Source: Puniceicoccales bacterium (lineage in GTDB: Bacteria; Verrucomicrobiota; Verrucomicrobiia; Opitutales; JAIRLM01). Taken from it: a stretch of DNA of 59,582 nt. Positions 18,316 through 30,300 of this stretch are shown here, in pieces. Under the pieces are notes generated by a model, which made no database searches, was not told where the DNA came from, and saw only the letters and a program-made list of their open reading frames with translations. The position numbers and the translations under genes were made by a program. The stretch lies in contig JAIRXK010000003.1 of the NCBI GenBank assembly GCA_031268315.1, positions 1-59,582 of the forward strand. The letters are read 5' to 3'. How positions within the stretch are numbered: position 1 is the first letter of the stretch; every line of letters starts with the position of its first letter.

Positions 18316-18846
18316 GTGAGCGGAAAAAGTAAAAAAATAAGTCAAAACTTAAATTTGCGCGATCGTGTGGTTGTTGGCATCGGTACTTGCGGTGGAATTG
18401 GATACGTTGGGGCTGCACCGGGGACAAATTCTTCGGCGCTTGGGGTATTGATCTACCCCATTATTTTTCGCAATATGGGGTGGTTGACGTTCGTGGTAAG
18501 CTACTCCGCCGTTGTCCTATTGGCCATTTGGATTCTTTCGCAGTGCGAGCGCATTTTCCATGAAAAAGATCCGGTGCAAGCAAGCCTCGATGAATTCATT
18601 GCCATACCACTCTGCTTTTGGCCGGCCGACATCGCTCTTCGTATCTTTGGGATACGCGCTATGCCCCTATGGCTGTGGCTCATTGCTGGTTTTTTAATTT
18701 TTCGCGTTTTCGACATCGTGAAACCATTTGGGATAAAAAAGTTAGAACGTATGCCAAGGGGCTATGGAATTGTTGCCGATGATCTCGTTGCTGCTTTTGC
18801 AACGGCAATTTGCCTCTTTGCCATTGGGGTGATTTTTGCCATTTAA
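18316..18846 (+). CDS. pgpA: phosphatidylglycerophosphatase A
   Basis: PgpA dephosphorylates phosphatidylglycerophosphate to phosphatidylglycerol, the step after pgsA. The 176-residue protein has A-A-P-G-T-N-S-S-A-L-G at the N-terminus, D-P-V-Q-A-S-L-D-E-F, then F-R-V-F-D-I-V-K-P-F and G-I-V-A-D-D-L. These match the family's P-G-T, D-E and D-D-L metal and catalytic blocks. GTG 18316 is chosen because GGAGGAG lies five bases upstream; the frame runs further upstream without support. Several membrane segments are visible. Confidence 0.9.
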   Translation: MSGKSKKISQNLNLRDRVVVGIGTCGGIGYVGAAPGTNSSALGVLIYPIIFRNMGWLTFVVSYSAVVLLAIWILSQCERIFHEKDPVQASLDEFIAIPLCFWPADIALRIFGIRAMPLWLWLIAGFLIFRVFDIVKPFGIKKLERMPRGYGIVADDLVAAFATAICLFAIGVIFAI

Positions 18847-19040
18847 GATACTGGGAAATTTTTTGCATCTCACGAGATCCACTGAGCCGCTGTGATTTCT
18901 GCAAATATTTTATGCATCATGGCCTAAGCAATGCCTTGGGTCATCTGAAATGTGCAAAAATTTTTATTGTACAGTTAGCATGTTGTTATAGAATTGTGAA
19001 ACAATGGAGGTATTTGAAGGTTTCATGAAAGTGCGGCGCA

Positions 19041-21233
19041 ATGGCTAGCAGTGTAGAGAATGCGCATGGCAAACTTGGCGTATGGATTGCGGAATGCACT
19101 CCCTATGTAGCAGTGCGGATGCTTGCTTCGGTGATAACCATTATTTTGGAAGTGCCACTGTGGATAATTGCATCTCCATTTTTGCTTCCATGTCTACTTA
19201 TAGTGCGCGATGAGTATTGCAAAAATGCTGTTTTAGGAATCATTTGCATGCGGCACATTCAAATTTTTTTAAGTGCAGCGTTTGCTAAAGATGGTTCAGT
19301 TGAGGATGAATTTGTAAGCGATTTTCCAAAATTGGATGATGCTTCCACGTTGCTTCTTTCGGCGGCTAATCCGCAAGAATCATCGCAGTTGCAAGCAAAA
19401 AGTGAGCACTGTACAGATCTTCCGCTGCAGACGCCTGCCAACGTCAATAATTCGCCGAAATTGCCAAGTTCAGAATTTGGAGATTTAAAATTGCCTCAAT
19501 TGGAACCGAGCAATGTCATTACATTAGAAGAGCAAGATGTGGAGACTAAAAGCGCCATCGGATATATGGAGAGAACAATGCTAAATTCTTGCCAGATGAG
19601 TCCTGAAATATGCGCTCTTGCAGAAATAGGCGCTTTCGAATGTCGGTTTGTTTTTCCAAAATTAATTGAAGAGTTATACATTAAAGTGGACAAAAATATA
19701 GGGGAAGCATTAAATAGCAGCCATCATTCCGATGATGAAAGAAAACGCATCGAATTATCAATCAAGAAGATTCGAGCATATCCATGGAATATGATGATTA
19801 ACGTGTTGGATTTGACTAGAGATTCCAAGAAAGATAAGATTAATAAAAATGAATTTGAGCAACTATATATTAGTATTTTCAATAAATTTATAAAAAGGAT
19901 AAATAACACAATAAAAGGAAAGAAAATTCACTTACTTACCTGCAGTAAAGCAAAAGTCAATCTTTCCAATGATCGTGAATTGGCCGCAACTGACATTAAC
20001 ACTGCAATTACGCACAGTGAAATAGTAAAAAAAACAAGCATTTCCCTTCTCAATCGAATACATACAAAAAAAGTTATTAACTTTATTAATAAGATTACTG
20101 GAAATACGTATGCTCGCATTGCCGGTGCAGGAAATTGTAGCATTGTGTATGAGGCATGCTTAAAAAAAGATCAAAATATCAATCGCAGTGAAGGCATTTG
20201 CATTAAAGAAATTTCCGATGATAAAGGTGAAGCGGACAGTTTTGCCAAAAATAAAGTTGCCTATTTTTTTGAACAACAAACAAGAAATAGGCCAAACCTA
20301 GATGGACGAACAATGATGGCCAGTTGGGTGGGGGAGTTGTTTGTAATGAGTAAAAAGTATGCGTCCCCAACTCATAGTGCACATATTCATACTCATAATA
20401 AAAAGAAATATCTTATAATGTCGAAATGCGGAGATATGCCACTGTACAAATTTAGAACAGAAAAGAAAGAATGTTTGACTGAAGAAGCGATTATATCGCT
20501 GATACTTTGTCAATTCTTTTCGCAAGTCATTGGTCATTTGGACTTCCATGGGGGCAACTGTATATTCGATGGATGCCACTTTCGCGTCATTGACATGGGA
20601 AATACCTATCCACCCTTCGACATAACCAATGAGAATACACGCGATGACAATGCGCTCAATACATGTCTGGAATGGAAATATGATTGCCCGGCTGCAGAAA
20701 TGGCCGACAATAGAAAAGAGATAATTCAACTTATTGAAAAAAATGGCACAGTTTGTAAAAATGCGTCTTGTTTATGCGGAAATGAAATTCTTGAAGAATT
20801 AAGCAAAGTGCGGTATTGGCACATTGCAGACATGCTTGAAAAAGGAATTTTGGCGAAAATCACAAATAAAAATGACTGCATTGAGAACATTAAAAATCAC
20901 AGAGAAACAATACGTCAACAGTGCATTAATGACCCCAAGGAATCAATTCATGCCTACACTGAATTGCCGCCACTTACAAAGGAAATAAAAAAATTATTCT
21001 CTAATGTATTGGATGCGTGTGAGAAAAACATGGCTCGTGAAATGCAAAAATATAGCTTCACTGAAAAAGAAATTGCAGCTGCGATGGATCGCATCGAGAA
21101 ACTTAAATTAAAACTTAATTCGGCTCAAATTATCGAAGGCACATATCTTAGCCAATCGAAAGATTTTTTTGAATCTAAATCGATACTTGGGAAAATTAAA
21201 GATTTTTTCCCAATATCGCCGCAGCAATCGTAG
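19041..21233 (+). CDS. membrane-anchored protein-kinase-like protein
   Basis: A 730-residue protein. Hydrophobic stretches at about 24-56 and 63-81 form an N-terminal hairpin. Residues 90-170 are polar and probably disordered. A kinase-like domain begins near 355: a glycine-rich G-A-G-N-C-S-I-V-Y-E-A (362-372), I-C-I-K-E-I with Lys389, a catalytic loop H-L-D-F-H-G-G-N (499-506), then V-I-D-M-G with Asp518 as the metal-binding residue. This H-x-D-x-H-x-x-N/I-D-x-G pattern resembles aminoglycoside-phosphotransferase-like and other atypical kinases. The C-terminus ends I-L-G-K-I-K-D-F-F. It is AT-rich relative to pgpA, lacks homologous neighbours and precedes the giant gene on the same strand. 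Substrate unknown; a host-directed role is inference. Confidence 0.75.
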   Translation: MASSVENAHGKLGVWIAECTPYVAVRMLASVITIILEVPLWIIASPFLLPCLLIVRDEYCKNAVLGIICMRHIQIFLSAAFAKDGSVEDEFVSDFPKLDDASTLLLSAANPQESSQLQAKSEHCTDLPLQTPANVNNSPKLPSSEFGDLKLPQLEPSNVITLEEQDVETKSAIGYMERTMLNSCQMSPEICALAEIGAFECRFVFPKLIEELYIKVDKNIGEALNSSHHSDDERKRIELSIKKIRAYPWNMMINVLDLTRDSKKDKINKNEFEQLYISIFNKFIKRINNTIKGKKIHLLTCSKAKVNLSNDRELAATDINTAITHSEIVKKTSISLLNRIHTKKVINFINKITGNTYARIAGAGNCSIVYEACLKKDQNINRSEGICIKEISDDKGEADSFAKNKVAYFFEQQTRNRPNLDGRTMMASWVGELFVMSKKYASPTHSAHIHTHNKKKYLIMSKCGDMPLYKFRTEKKECLTEEAIISLILCQFFSQVIGHLDFHGGNCIFDGCHFRVIDMGNTYPPFDITNENTRDDNALNTCLEWKYDCPAAEMADNRKEIIQLIEKNGTVCKNASCLCGNEILEELSKVRYWHIADMLEKGILAKITNKNDCIENIKNHRETIRQQCINDPKESIHAYTELPPLTKEIKKLFSNVLDACEKNMAREMQKYSFTEKEIAAAMDRIEKLKLKLNSAQIIEGTYLSQSKDFFESKSILGKIKDFFPISPQQS

Positions 21234-21251
21234 TGTTAAATCTGTACGTAA

Positions 21252-21282
21252 TTTAAAGCACGGCAAAGTGCTTAAATTTTTT
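21252..21282 (+). terminator. intrinsic terminator after the kinase-like gene
   Basis: TTTAAAGCAC, a six-base loop GGCAAA, then GTGCTTAAA with a one-base bulge, running into TTTTTT. It separates transcription of the kinase-like gene from the giant gene. Confidence 0.7.
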
Positions 21283-21376
21283 CAAATGTCCTCACGGATA
21301 GAAATAGCCTTTTGGAAGCATCTAGCGCTGTAAGCTTTTCTTTATTTATGAAAGCTAGATAAATTCATTTGACTTT

Positions 21377-24300
21377 TTGGCGAGTGGGGAGTTTCCTAAG
21401 AGTGTGGAGATTTCCCCATTAGTCGAACCGTCCAATAATATTGCTTTCCATTCTAGTGAAAATTACTTTGAGAGAATTACGCGCCAAATGCTCGTCTCCG
21501 AATCACTGCCGGAAAGCAATTGGGAAGGATTATATGAAAAACCTGGAATTGAGGCGGGGATTGGCATATTGAAATATTTGGATAAAAGCACATATTTTTC
21601 CGATAAATACCGGCCTGCATTTACGAATGCAATAGAAACTTTTGAGCAAAATGAATTCTTTAATTACTACGATAAAACCGTTAAAACAGTATATGAGATA
21701 ATTAAAAAAATGGTAACAAGTCTAGCCAATGTAAATAAAACTGGTGAGTTTAAATTGTTGACAGGCAGCTTCCGAGATTGTAATGTTATGGACGGCAGCA
21801 ATTTAGTAGAAGCGATTTTAACGGCTTGTGGAGAGGTCGATAAAAAAATTATGAGTTCATTGCCTAATGGAATATGTTGCCGCGCTTCAGCAGATAAAAA
21901 CGGGAATTTCTTAAATTTTGAACAATCGCCACAAATCGGTATAGAATGTTCCGTACAAGCAATTTTAGAAACATTCGGAGGGCGCAAAACGGGAAAAGGT
22001 CGCATGATTCGCGTTTGCTCAAATCGCATATTAAATATGTTTTTGCAGGAATTTATAACCAAAAATGTATGCCAGTCGATATTGCAATCTAATAATGTTG
22101 ATAATCGCATTATTCCATGTGGATTTCGCTCCTTACCATCTGCCCATCAAACATTTGCCTATCTTAAGCGGAATGCAAGCAATCCGGAATACTACGATGT
22201 GCAAGAAGTTAATTTTGGCGCTGGCGCACAATCGCCGAGCGTGGATTCCGCTTACACAAAAAATTCATCGTTTGGAAGACTTGTCACCCTTAGTAAAGAT
22301 CAACTTGTTCAATTTTTTATTGGAAATTATCAACTTCGTACGACCGATAAAGATATCCCATGCGGCATAAGTGAATATAAAAGTTTTTGGAATCAGCTTT
22401 GTGCGAACGGAAAACGACAGTCTTCTTTCTGCCCATGGCTTATCATGCCGCGAATTCCTATTCAAAAATCTGGCGATTGCGTCATGCGAAGCACTATGGG
22501 AGTTGCGGAAATTAAAATACTAGATGCTTTCAATGAAATATTAGATGATAAAACAAGCGAAGATGGCGAAGAGAGTCAGCGTAAAATGGAAATTCGCAAT
22601 AGAATAGCTGTAAAATCTATTGATGTCATTTCACGCATTGAGATACTTAGGCAATATTTAAAAGCACATGCTGGCAATCCAACGAAAGATAGTATAGCAC
22701 TAATACAATTAGGCATGGGGAAAATAAGCAGAGAGATTGCTAGGCTGAATAAGACAATCGCCAATCACAGTGATGTGATAATTCCGTTTTTTGAGAAAGA
22801 TTTTCAACATCGCTTAGATTGCGATTTCTGTAATCTTCGCAGTGTAGTAGAGGAGCATTTAAATTCGGATATAGTACAACTTGTTACATATAAGGAAACG
22901 AAGCAAACAAAATTGTTCGGCAATGTTAACTCCTTTGAATTTGAACGCGATAAAAATGTTAATTATATAGCTAGGAGCAATATGCAAACTCTCTTTGCCA
23001 AACTCGCAACCAGAGAAGAATGTAATTATAAATACATATCCACTAAAAAAATTAATCTTGATAGAGTGAAAAAAGGTGATATCAAATACATCACGCAAAG
23101 GCTAGATAGTTTTATCGCAATTGCTAATGAGAATGCCAATTATATGCAACTGATAGCAAAAAAAATGATGGAAATCATTCAAAATATACCAATCGGATGT
23201 GAGAAAAATGGTGACAAGCTTGTCGTAGACTATAAAATTCTTAGTTCAGATCAATGCTTAAATTTATTAGAAAGTCTAAAAAACAGCATTGCATTCATTG
23301 ATCTGCACTACGCTGCCATCGATGATTTTTATAAAATAAATAATGAGTCTTCGTCCGATTTGCGCAACTTAAAAAATTTTAATTGGCAGATTCATAATGA
23401 AAAATTTCATTTCAACCAGTATGATGCCACTTTGAGCGTTAATGCGCATGCTGTATCGTCAATAATTGCATTTACCATTCTGTCAGAAAACAATAATTTC
23501 TTTAATGAACTACGCAAGGAAGAAAATATTTTTGATGGTGTTTCATTTCAATTGGAACACTTTATTAAATTTTATGAAAGTTTTGCATGTCACATGCACA
23601 ACCCAGGCGATTGCGAAGTAATTCGTAAAATTTATCAATATTATTTGCAACATAAAAACGCCAAATCATTAATTTTTGATTATTCAGAAAAAAAAGATAA
23701 ATCGGAAGAATGCGCAATTGAAGAAGTCGATGATACCGCAAATATTTTTTTAAAATTGGCTGACCAAAGCGCATATATTGAATCCTCAATTAGGGAAAAG
23801 TATAAGGATTTTTTTATGGAGTTCAACATTGATGCAAGGAGTGCTTTACTAATGTTTACTTGTGGGGCGTTTAATGTTTATTCAATTCCAGATGTACAAA
23901 GGTCTCATTTCTTGAGCAAATTCTCTCGGTTCTTCTTTGAGTCGGATGCAGCATGTGCTCGATCTGGCAAGTTAATACAGTGCGGAATTGAGGAAGAACT
24001 TCAAAATCTGGAAGCTTATAAAAAAGACATTAATGCACAATTACTATTTAAAATCCCATATATTTTTCAATCTGCAATTAAATCGTTCGGCAGCTTTCAA
24101 GTATCGCAAGCGCGAGTTCGCGAGTTCGAGATAGGAACAAACATTCAGTTGCCAACGCCTCTGGATGAGGCAAAACTGCTCGAACGACAATTATTGCAAA
24201 ATCATGAAAATAAGATTCGATGCGACCAAGAGATTCAATTTAATGTTGATAATTTTTTAGCACAATTCAATATATGCGTAGAAGATAACATCAAGACAAT

Positions 24301-27300
24301 TAATGAAATCCATGTATTCGAAGAAAATTTAGATGCATTTACTCAAAACATGAATTACTGCGACCAAATGCTACAATACTTTAATCGTAAAAATGAAAAT
24401 AAAACCATTTTCGGAGAAATACAAAAAATAGATATTGCAAGCGAAAGAGCCATTACCTTGGCATCTAAAAATAATTGGCGTGAACTATGCGTTGCAGTTG
24501 ATAGTCTAGAGGAAGCCGGGTGGCAAAAATTTTGTAAAAATAAAGTGCGAATCGACTCAATTGCCATGGTAGAGCATGTCAAATCATCTGTTTTACGTAA
24601 TATTATTCATCAAAATGATAATGCTTTGGAAAGTGAAGTATTCCGTAAGGAAATGAAAAACGAATTAATAATTCAAATGAAGAAAATTGAATCATTGAAA
24701 ATGAGCGCAACAAATAGTTATGATGAAAAAATTATTATGCTTATGGAAAATGAATGCATTTTAAATATGCTTGAACTTTATGATATAAAAAGAAGCGATG
24801 CAGTGAATAGCGCAATTGACCCAAAATATATCAACACACTTATTATAAACAGCTATCACCTTGTGCGGTTTAATGGATCTAAATTGCCAAAAGGTATGCT
24901 TTATGCACTATTTGATGCGCACAATATACTTGACAATTATTGGAAGCGCAATCCCAATCAAGCTACCGAAACCGCTCAAGCGCTGTATTACGATATTTTT
25001 AAAACGAAAGAAAAATTATCATCAATTAATAGGGGAAATGTTTTACTGCGCAGTGGCGATGGCAAATGTGTCATTGATATTGCGAATTTATCCATCACGA
25101 AAAATGGGGAACTCATCGAGCCGTGTAATATTTACCATCTTAATGATGATGTACGGCGTCTATTCGGAAATAAAAATCTTGATGCCTATAAAAATAATTC
25201 CGCATATTTCTTTCATGACGACAAACTTGGCCCAGTGCAAATTCTTATAAAAAACCGAGCAAATTCTTGCACGCAATGCGAGTATGCAATTCTATGCGAA
25301 CTAGACAACGACGGACAGCAATGGGCCTATTTGGGAGTTGATACGCTAAAAAATGATTATGGTCGTCTAAAAGAGCATATGTTTAGCATACCGGATTACT
25401 TTAAATGCGATGATTACAATATATTCATAAATTGCAATGGCGATATCAGAATTTATGGGAAAAATGATCCGGGGAAAATTCTTTTTAAGACAGTTAAATT
25501 AAACATTAACGATACATCAACTTTTGCATTAAAAAGTTGCCAACGAAAAGATGACAATTATTATGTGTCTCTGCAAGGTAGCGCAGATCAAGAAAATAAT
25601 AAAATTTTCAAAGACCCGGTACGCAGCAAAGCTACCGAGTTTTATGATACTCCTTTTGAGCTTTTTGAAAATCCGAATTATATCTGCAAACGCTATGACG
25701 GCAATGGAAATATTTGTGGCATATCTTTTCCTCGGTATCGCGATGAAAATGGTGATGAAATTCTCCTTCTTCCGCAAAAGAAAGGTGATGGGGAAATATC
25801 GTGGAGGTTAAGCAGTAATACCTCATTAGAGCTCTGTCCGGGCGTAGATGCCCCCATATTTAACGATGAAAATTATCCCATTCTTCAACAAAATGAATCT
25901 GATAAATTTAATCCACTCATTGAATATAGTCATTACCTGTGTTTTAAAAATACGGATTCGAATAATGCCGGAAATTTCATGTATTTACTTCCCGATGTGC
26001 ATATTTCTCGTCCCATGGGTTTGTCCCACAATCATACGTGTTATTTTCCGAAGGTTGATGCCAAACACCCTTTTATTGGGACTTCAACGGCAACTGAAGT
26101 ATCCTATTTTATTGACCCGTTTCTTCTAATTAAAAATGATGTAGTTGCCAAAACGCCGCTGGGAACATTGCAACTTGTATATACTCTTCAAGCGCAAAGT
26201 GAATACAGAAAAGCTATTGAATGCTTACGACGGCTTTCTCCGGAAAAATCAATAGAAGATGAGGAGATTAAAGTATTAAATAAAATTGTATTTTGGTTTA
26301 AATATGGACATGAGCAATCTCCGGAATCTGCCAATCTTATTTTTTCAGTAATAGAGCGAATGCTACGTTGGAATCATAAATCTGATAAATTAAAAGAAGC
26401 CGTAAAAGCAATCATGAAAGAAGACGATGGACAATTTTTTGAAAACTTATTCAGAGTCTATTTATTGGGGCATAATTCGTGCTTGGAAACTACGCGAATG
26501 CATCTCGGTGCAGAAATATATCTGTGGAAGTATTTCATACTATGCTCTGGCGGATCTACCAAACTTAATTCACCTTTAAAAGAAGCCCTTTTTTTTGGGG
26601 AAAACCATCCTACTATGCAAAGTCATCTGGAAAAACTTATATATTTGCGAGATAAAAAAATCGCAAGGCATAGCAGTGTTTTGCGGGCGCAAAAAAAGCA
26701 ATTCAAAGAAGCAAAAAACCTAGACATGTATTATTACTTAAAAGAAATAACTCCATTTCACGTGCAAGCAGACATTGAGCTAAATAATCAACCGAATATT
26801 TATTCATCCATTGAAGGTCTTGAGAACTTGATGGGAAAATGCAAAACAGCCGAAGATCGAATAATTGAAAATGCAAAAAAAATATTCGCAATTAAAGAGA
26901 AAAGTATATTTGATAATGTGGATGATATAGATATTGAAAAATGCGAAGCTCAAAAAATTCCGACTCTCAATGGCGAATCCGATGAACATAATAAAAGTAT
27001 AAATTATTTTAATGATGAAATAGAAAAAGGTGCAAAAATACAGGCTAAAAAAAGAAGCGATCCATTTTTGAAAGAAGAATTCATCAGTAGCATAGACAGA
27101 AAAAAAATGGTGCAATTCATGAAGTCATTAGATGACGAAATTGATGATTTGCGAAAATTATCCCGCCATTTTATGGAGGAAATCCGTAATTTGCTCAGGC
27201 AAAGCCAACCCAATGAGAAATTTGAGAAGGCCACCTATGACTCCAAGGCTATTAGCGTTCTCATTCGAAATATCTATAATCTTTACACAGGGGGAAGCAT

Positions 27301-30300
27301 AAAGCGAGCGCTTCGCTGTGTTAGGGATAGCTATCCGCAGTTTAATGAAGTTAATTTAGAAAAATTAGTCAGCGGAATTGAGCATCATATCATAGGTTTG
27401 AATTCGATGAGATATCTCATCAAGACTAAGCAAGCGCTGCTCGAATTTTGTCCGAATCCAGAAGGCGACAAGCCATTCGATATTCCCGCATGGGAAACGG
27501 CACTCACGCTCATGAGAGCGCTGCGCAGCAGTAATTTTTATGAGTATTGCGACACAAATGAAAAAATGGTAGTGAAGGCCGAAAAATTACTCTATCAGAA
27601 AGCATTAATACTCGAAGATATGGCTCAACTTCGCATGCGTCCCGATCAAATCGAAAAAACACAATTTACACTCAACATTCTTATGAATAATAAATCAGAA
27701 AAATGTGGTGCCCTTATTGAGCAAATTATGGGCAGTGGCAAGTCGAAGGTTCTTATTCCCGAGTACATATTATTTGCACTATCCATGAGTAAAAAATTAG
27801 GACAAGACAACACATGGGGTTATCCGGTTATTGTTTCTCATATCACGCAAATGTCTGCTGTCATGAAGGAATTGCCCAGTATTTTCAGAAATTTTGGCAT
27901 CAATATTGAGGCTATGGACTTGGATTTCCAACAATTGAAAACGCTTGACGGGATGCGAAATTTAAGAGAGAAACTAGAATTAATGGCAAAGGAAAGAAAT
28001 ACGGTTCCTGTATTTTCATCCCGCGACCTCATGGCTCTTTATACGCTATTTCGTTCCTTCAATGCAGGCATTAATCAGAACGATCAGGAATATTTACGGG
28101 AATTTAAAAATTTAATGACTTTTTTCGACCAGTGCACGGCGCTATTTGATGAAATACATCTCACAGCAAATCCAAAGGAAGAATTTATCATAGAAGCATC
28201 GCTCGATGGAATGTCGGAAAGAAAAGAAATCAATTCAGCTGAAATTAACTTTTTAACGAATTTTATGTTTCGGATTTTAGATAAAAATTTATTGGATAAA
28301 TGTAAAAATAATCAGCAGAGCCAAATCACACGTGAAACGTTGACAAATTCGCTGAAAATAGCCGTAGGCAAGCAATTGGACCAATTAAAATTGATTTTTA
28401 GTGATGAAGAAAAGGAGATTTTTATTTCCTTTTTGCTAGGAGAATATGATGGCAAAGATGTTACATCTGAAAAGCAACATATAATTGAGGATGTATTTAG
28501 GCAGTGTAAAAGCCTCAAAATAGAAAATTTGATTTATACACTGCGCGCAAATTGTTGCGAATATTTCGTCCGTGATTTTGCAAAAGTTTGCGATAAAAAT
28601 TTCGGCTATGATCCAGCCTCGGGAAGCGTTATACCCTATGCAAACTCTAAGCCAACTGCGAGTACTTTTCAAGATCCACGTGAGGCTGTTTTTTTTACCA
28701 TGCTTACCGTTGCATCCGACGGCTTTTCTCGGCAAGCTATTGATGAATTTATTGTAGACTTGTTTAAAAGTGCATCCAATGAAGCTACAAAAAATAAGAT
28801 ACTACTCAAAGAAACAAATAGTTATAAAAAATTTAATGAATATTTCAGCAATTGCTTCGTTAATAATTATCCAATAGAATTGATTGACATTGTGCAGCAA
28901 ACTGAAAAAGGATTCCATATTACCGAAGATGCCTATTTGGCAATTTGGAATTTTCTTCAAACGGAAAATGGAGCAAAATGTCACAGAGAATTACTTAGAA
29001 TTGTATGTAAAAAAGCAGCTTCATGGAATCCTTATTCCTATGCTACACCGCCGTCCACGATCATAGGAACAATGTTCCATTGCGTCATCGGATTGTCCGG
29101 CACAACGCTTAATCGTTCGGCTTTCCCATTGCGCATAGGGAAAGATGAAATTTATAGTCCGCAGCTTGGTTCTATCGGCACCATAAGTTCGAAATTAATT
29201 GATGATATAATTTCAAAAAAATCATTCATTTGCCCAGTTGGGCAGAGGGAAACTAACACCCAAGAAGCAAAAACAAATTCTGCACATTTACATACAATGC
29301 GTGCATCCGAAATATTAGATGAATGGCGAGAATATAACTCAAAAGAGCGAATAAAAAATTTACGACTTTTTGTCGATGCCGGCTCGCTATTAGCTTCACA
29401 AAACACGAGAGAAATTGTCTATGATATTGCTAATTTCATCCGCGATAATAATTTGGATGTTAAAGCCATTGAATGGTATGATGCAACACTGCAAACTTTT
29501 GCCATTGCCAATGTATCCGATGTTTTAGAATCTAAGGGTAATAATTTTTACATGCAGCGCCTCACGGACCCTTCCAAGCAACGCCCCTCTGATAAAAATA
29601 AACTTTTCACATATCTTCCGCAGGAGCAAGCCACTGGATCTGATCCACTTGTGATGAAAAATGGCATTGGCATTGTGACAATGAATCCCGTCACGCTGGA
29701 GATGAGCGCCTTTTCGCAAAGCATCATGCGCCTCAGAAAATTTTTGGAAGTTCATGGGCAAAGTGCGGACATTGTCGTACTCCGTGAGACAATGAAAAAC
29801 CTAGAGCTAATTGACGATAAGTTTGACATCACTGATGGCAATCAGCAAAAGGAAATAATAATCAAATTTATTGAATGCGTAATTAATAACACGGATAATG
29901 ATACAAAAAAACAACGCATTCAAAGTGTTACAATTCAACTTGATGAATTGATTAAAATAACAATTGAAAAATGGCTAGACGAACGCGTTGACAGCAATTT
30001 TGCTGAGAGATCTCGCTTGAAAGATATTTGTTTTAATTTTTTAGTGCAGGAAAAGATGTTCAACATTAGCCAATGGGAACACTTTCGTTGCTGGGAATCT
30101 GCTCGGAAAAATATGATGTGCTACTTTGAGGAAAAAATAAGTAAATTGAAACACATAATTGAATCAAATCAACTTGGCAATAAAAATGCAATATTACGTA
30201 GCATTGAAGAAATGCGCAAATCTGCGGAAAATATTATAAATTGCATTCCTGAAAGTGAGCAAACTTTAGCCTTCCCGGACAAGAGCGATCAACAGGCTGC

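Noticed and set aside
24861..25250. Alternative-frame open frames inside the giant gene
   Set aside because: They are shadows of the long coding frame in AT-rich DNA and encode no coherent protein.
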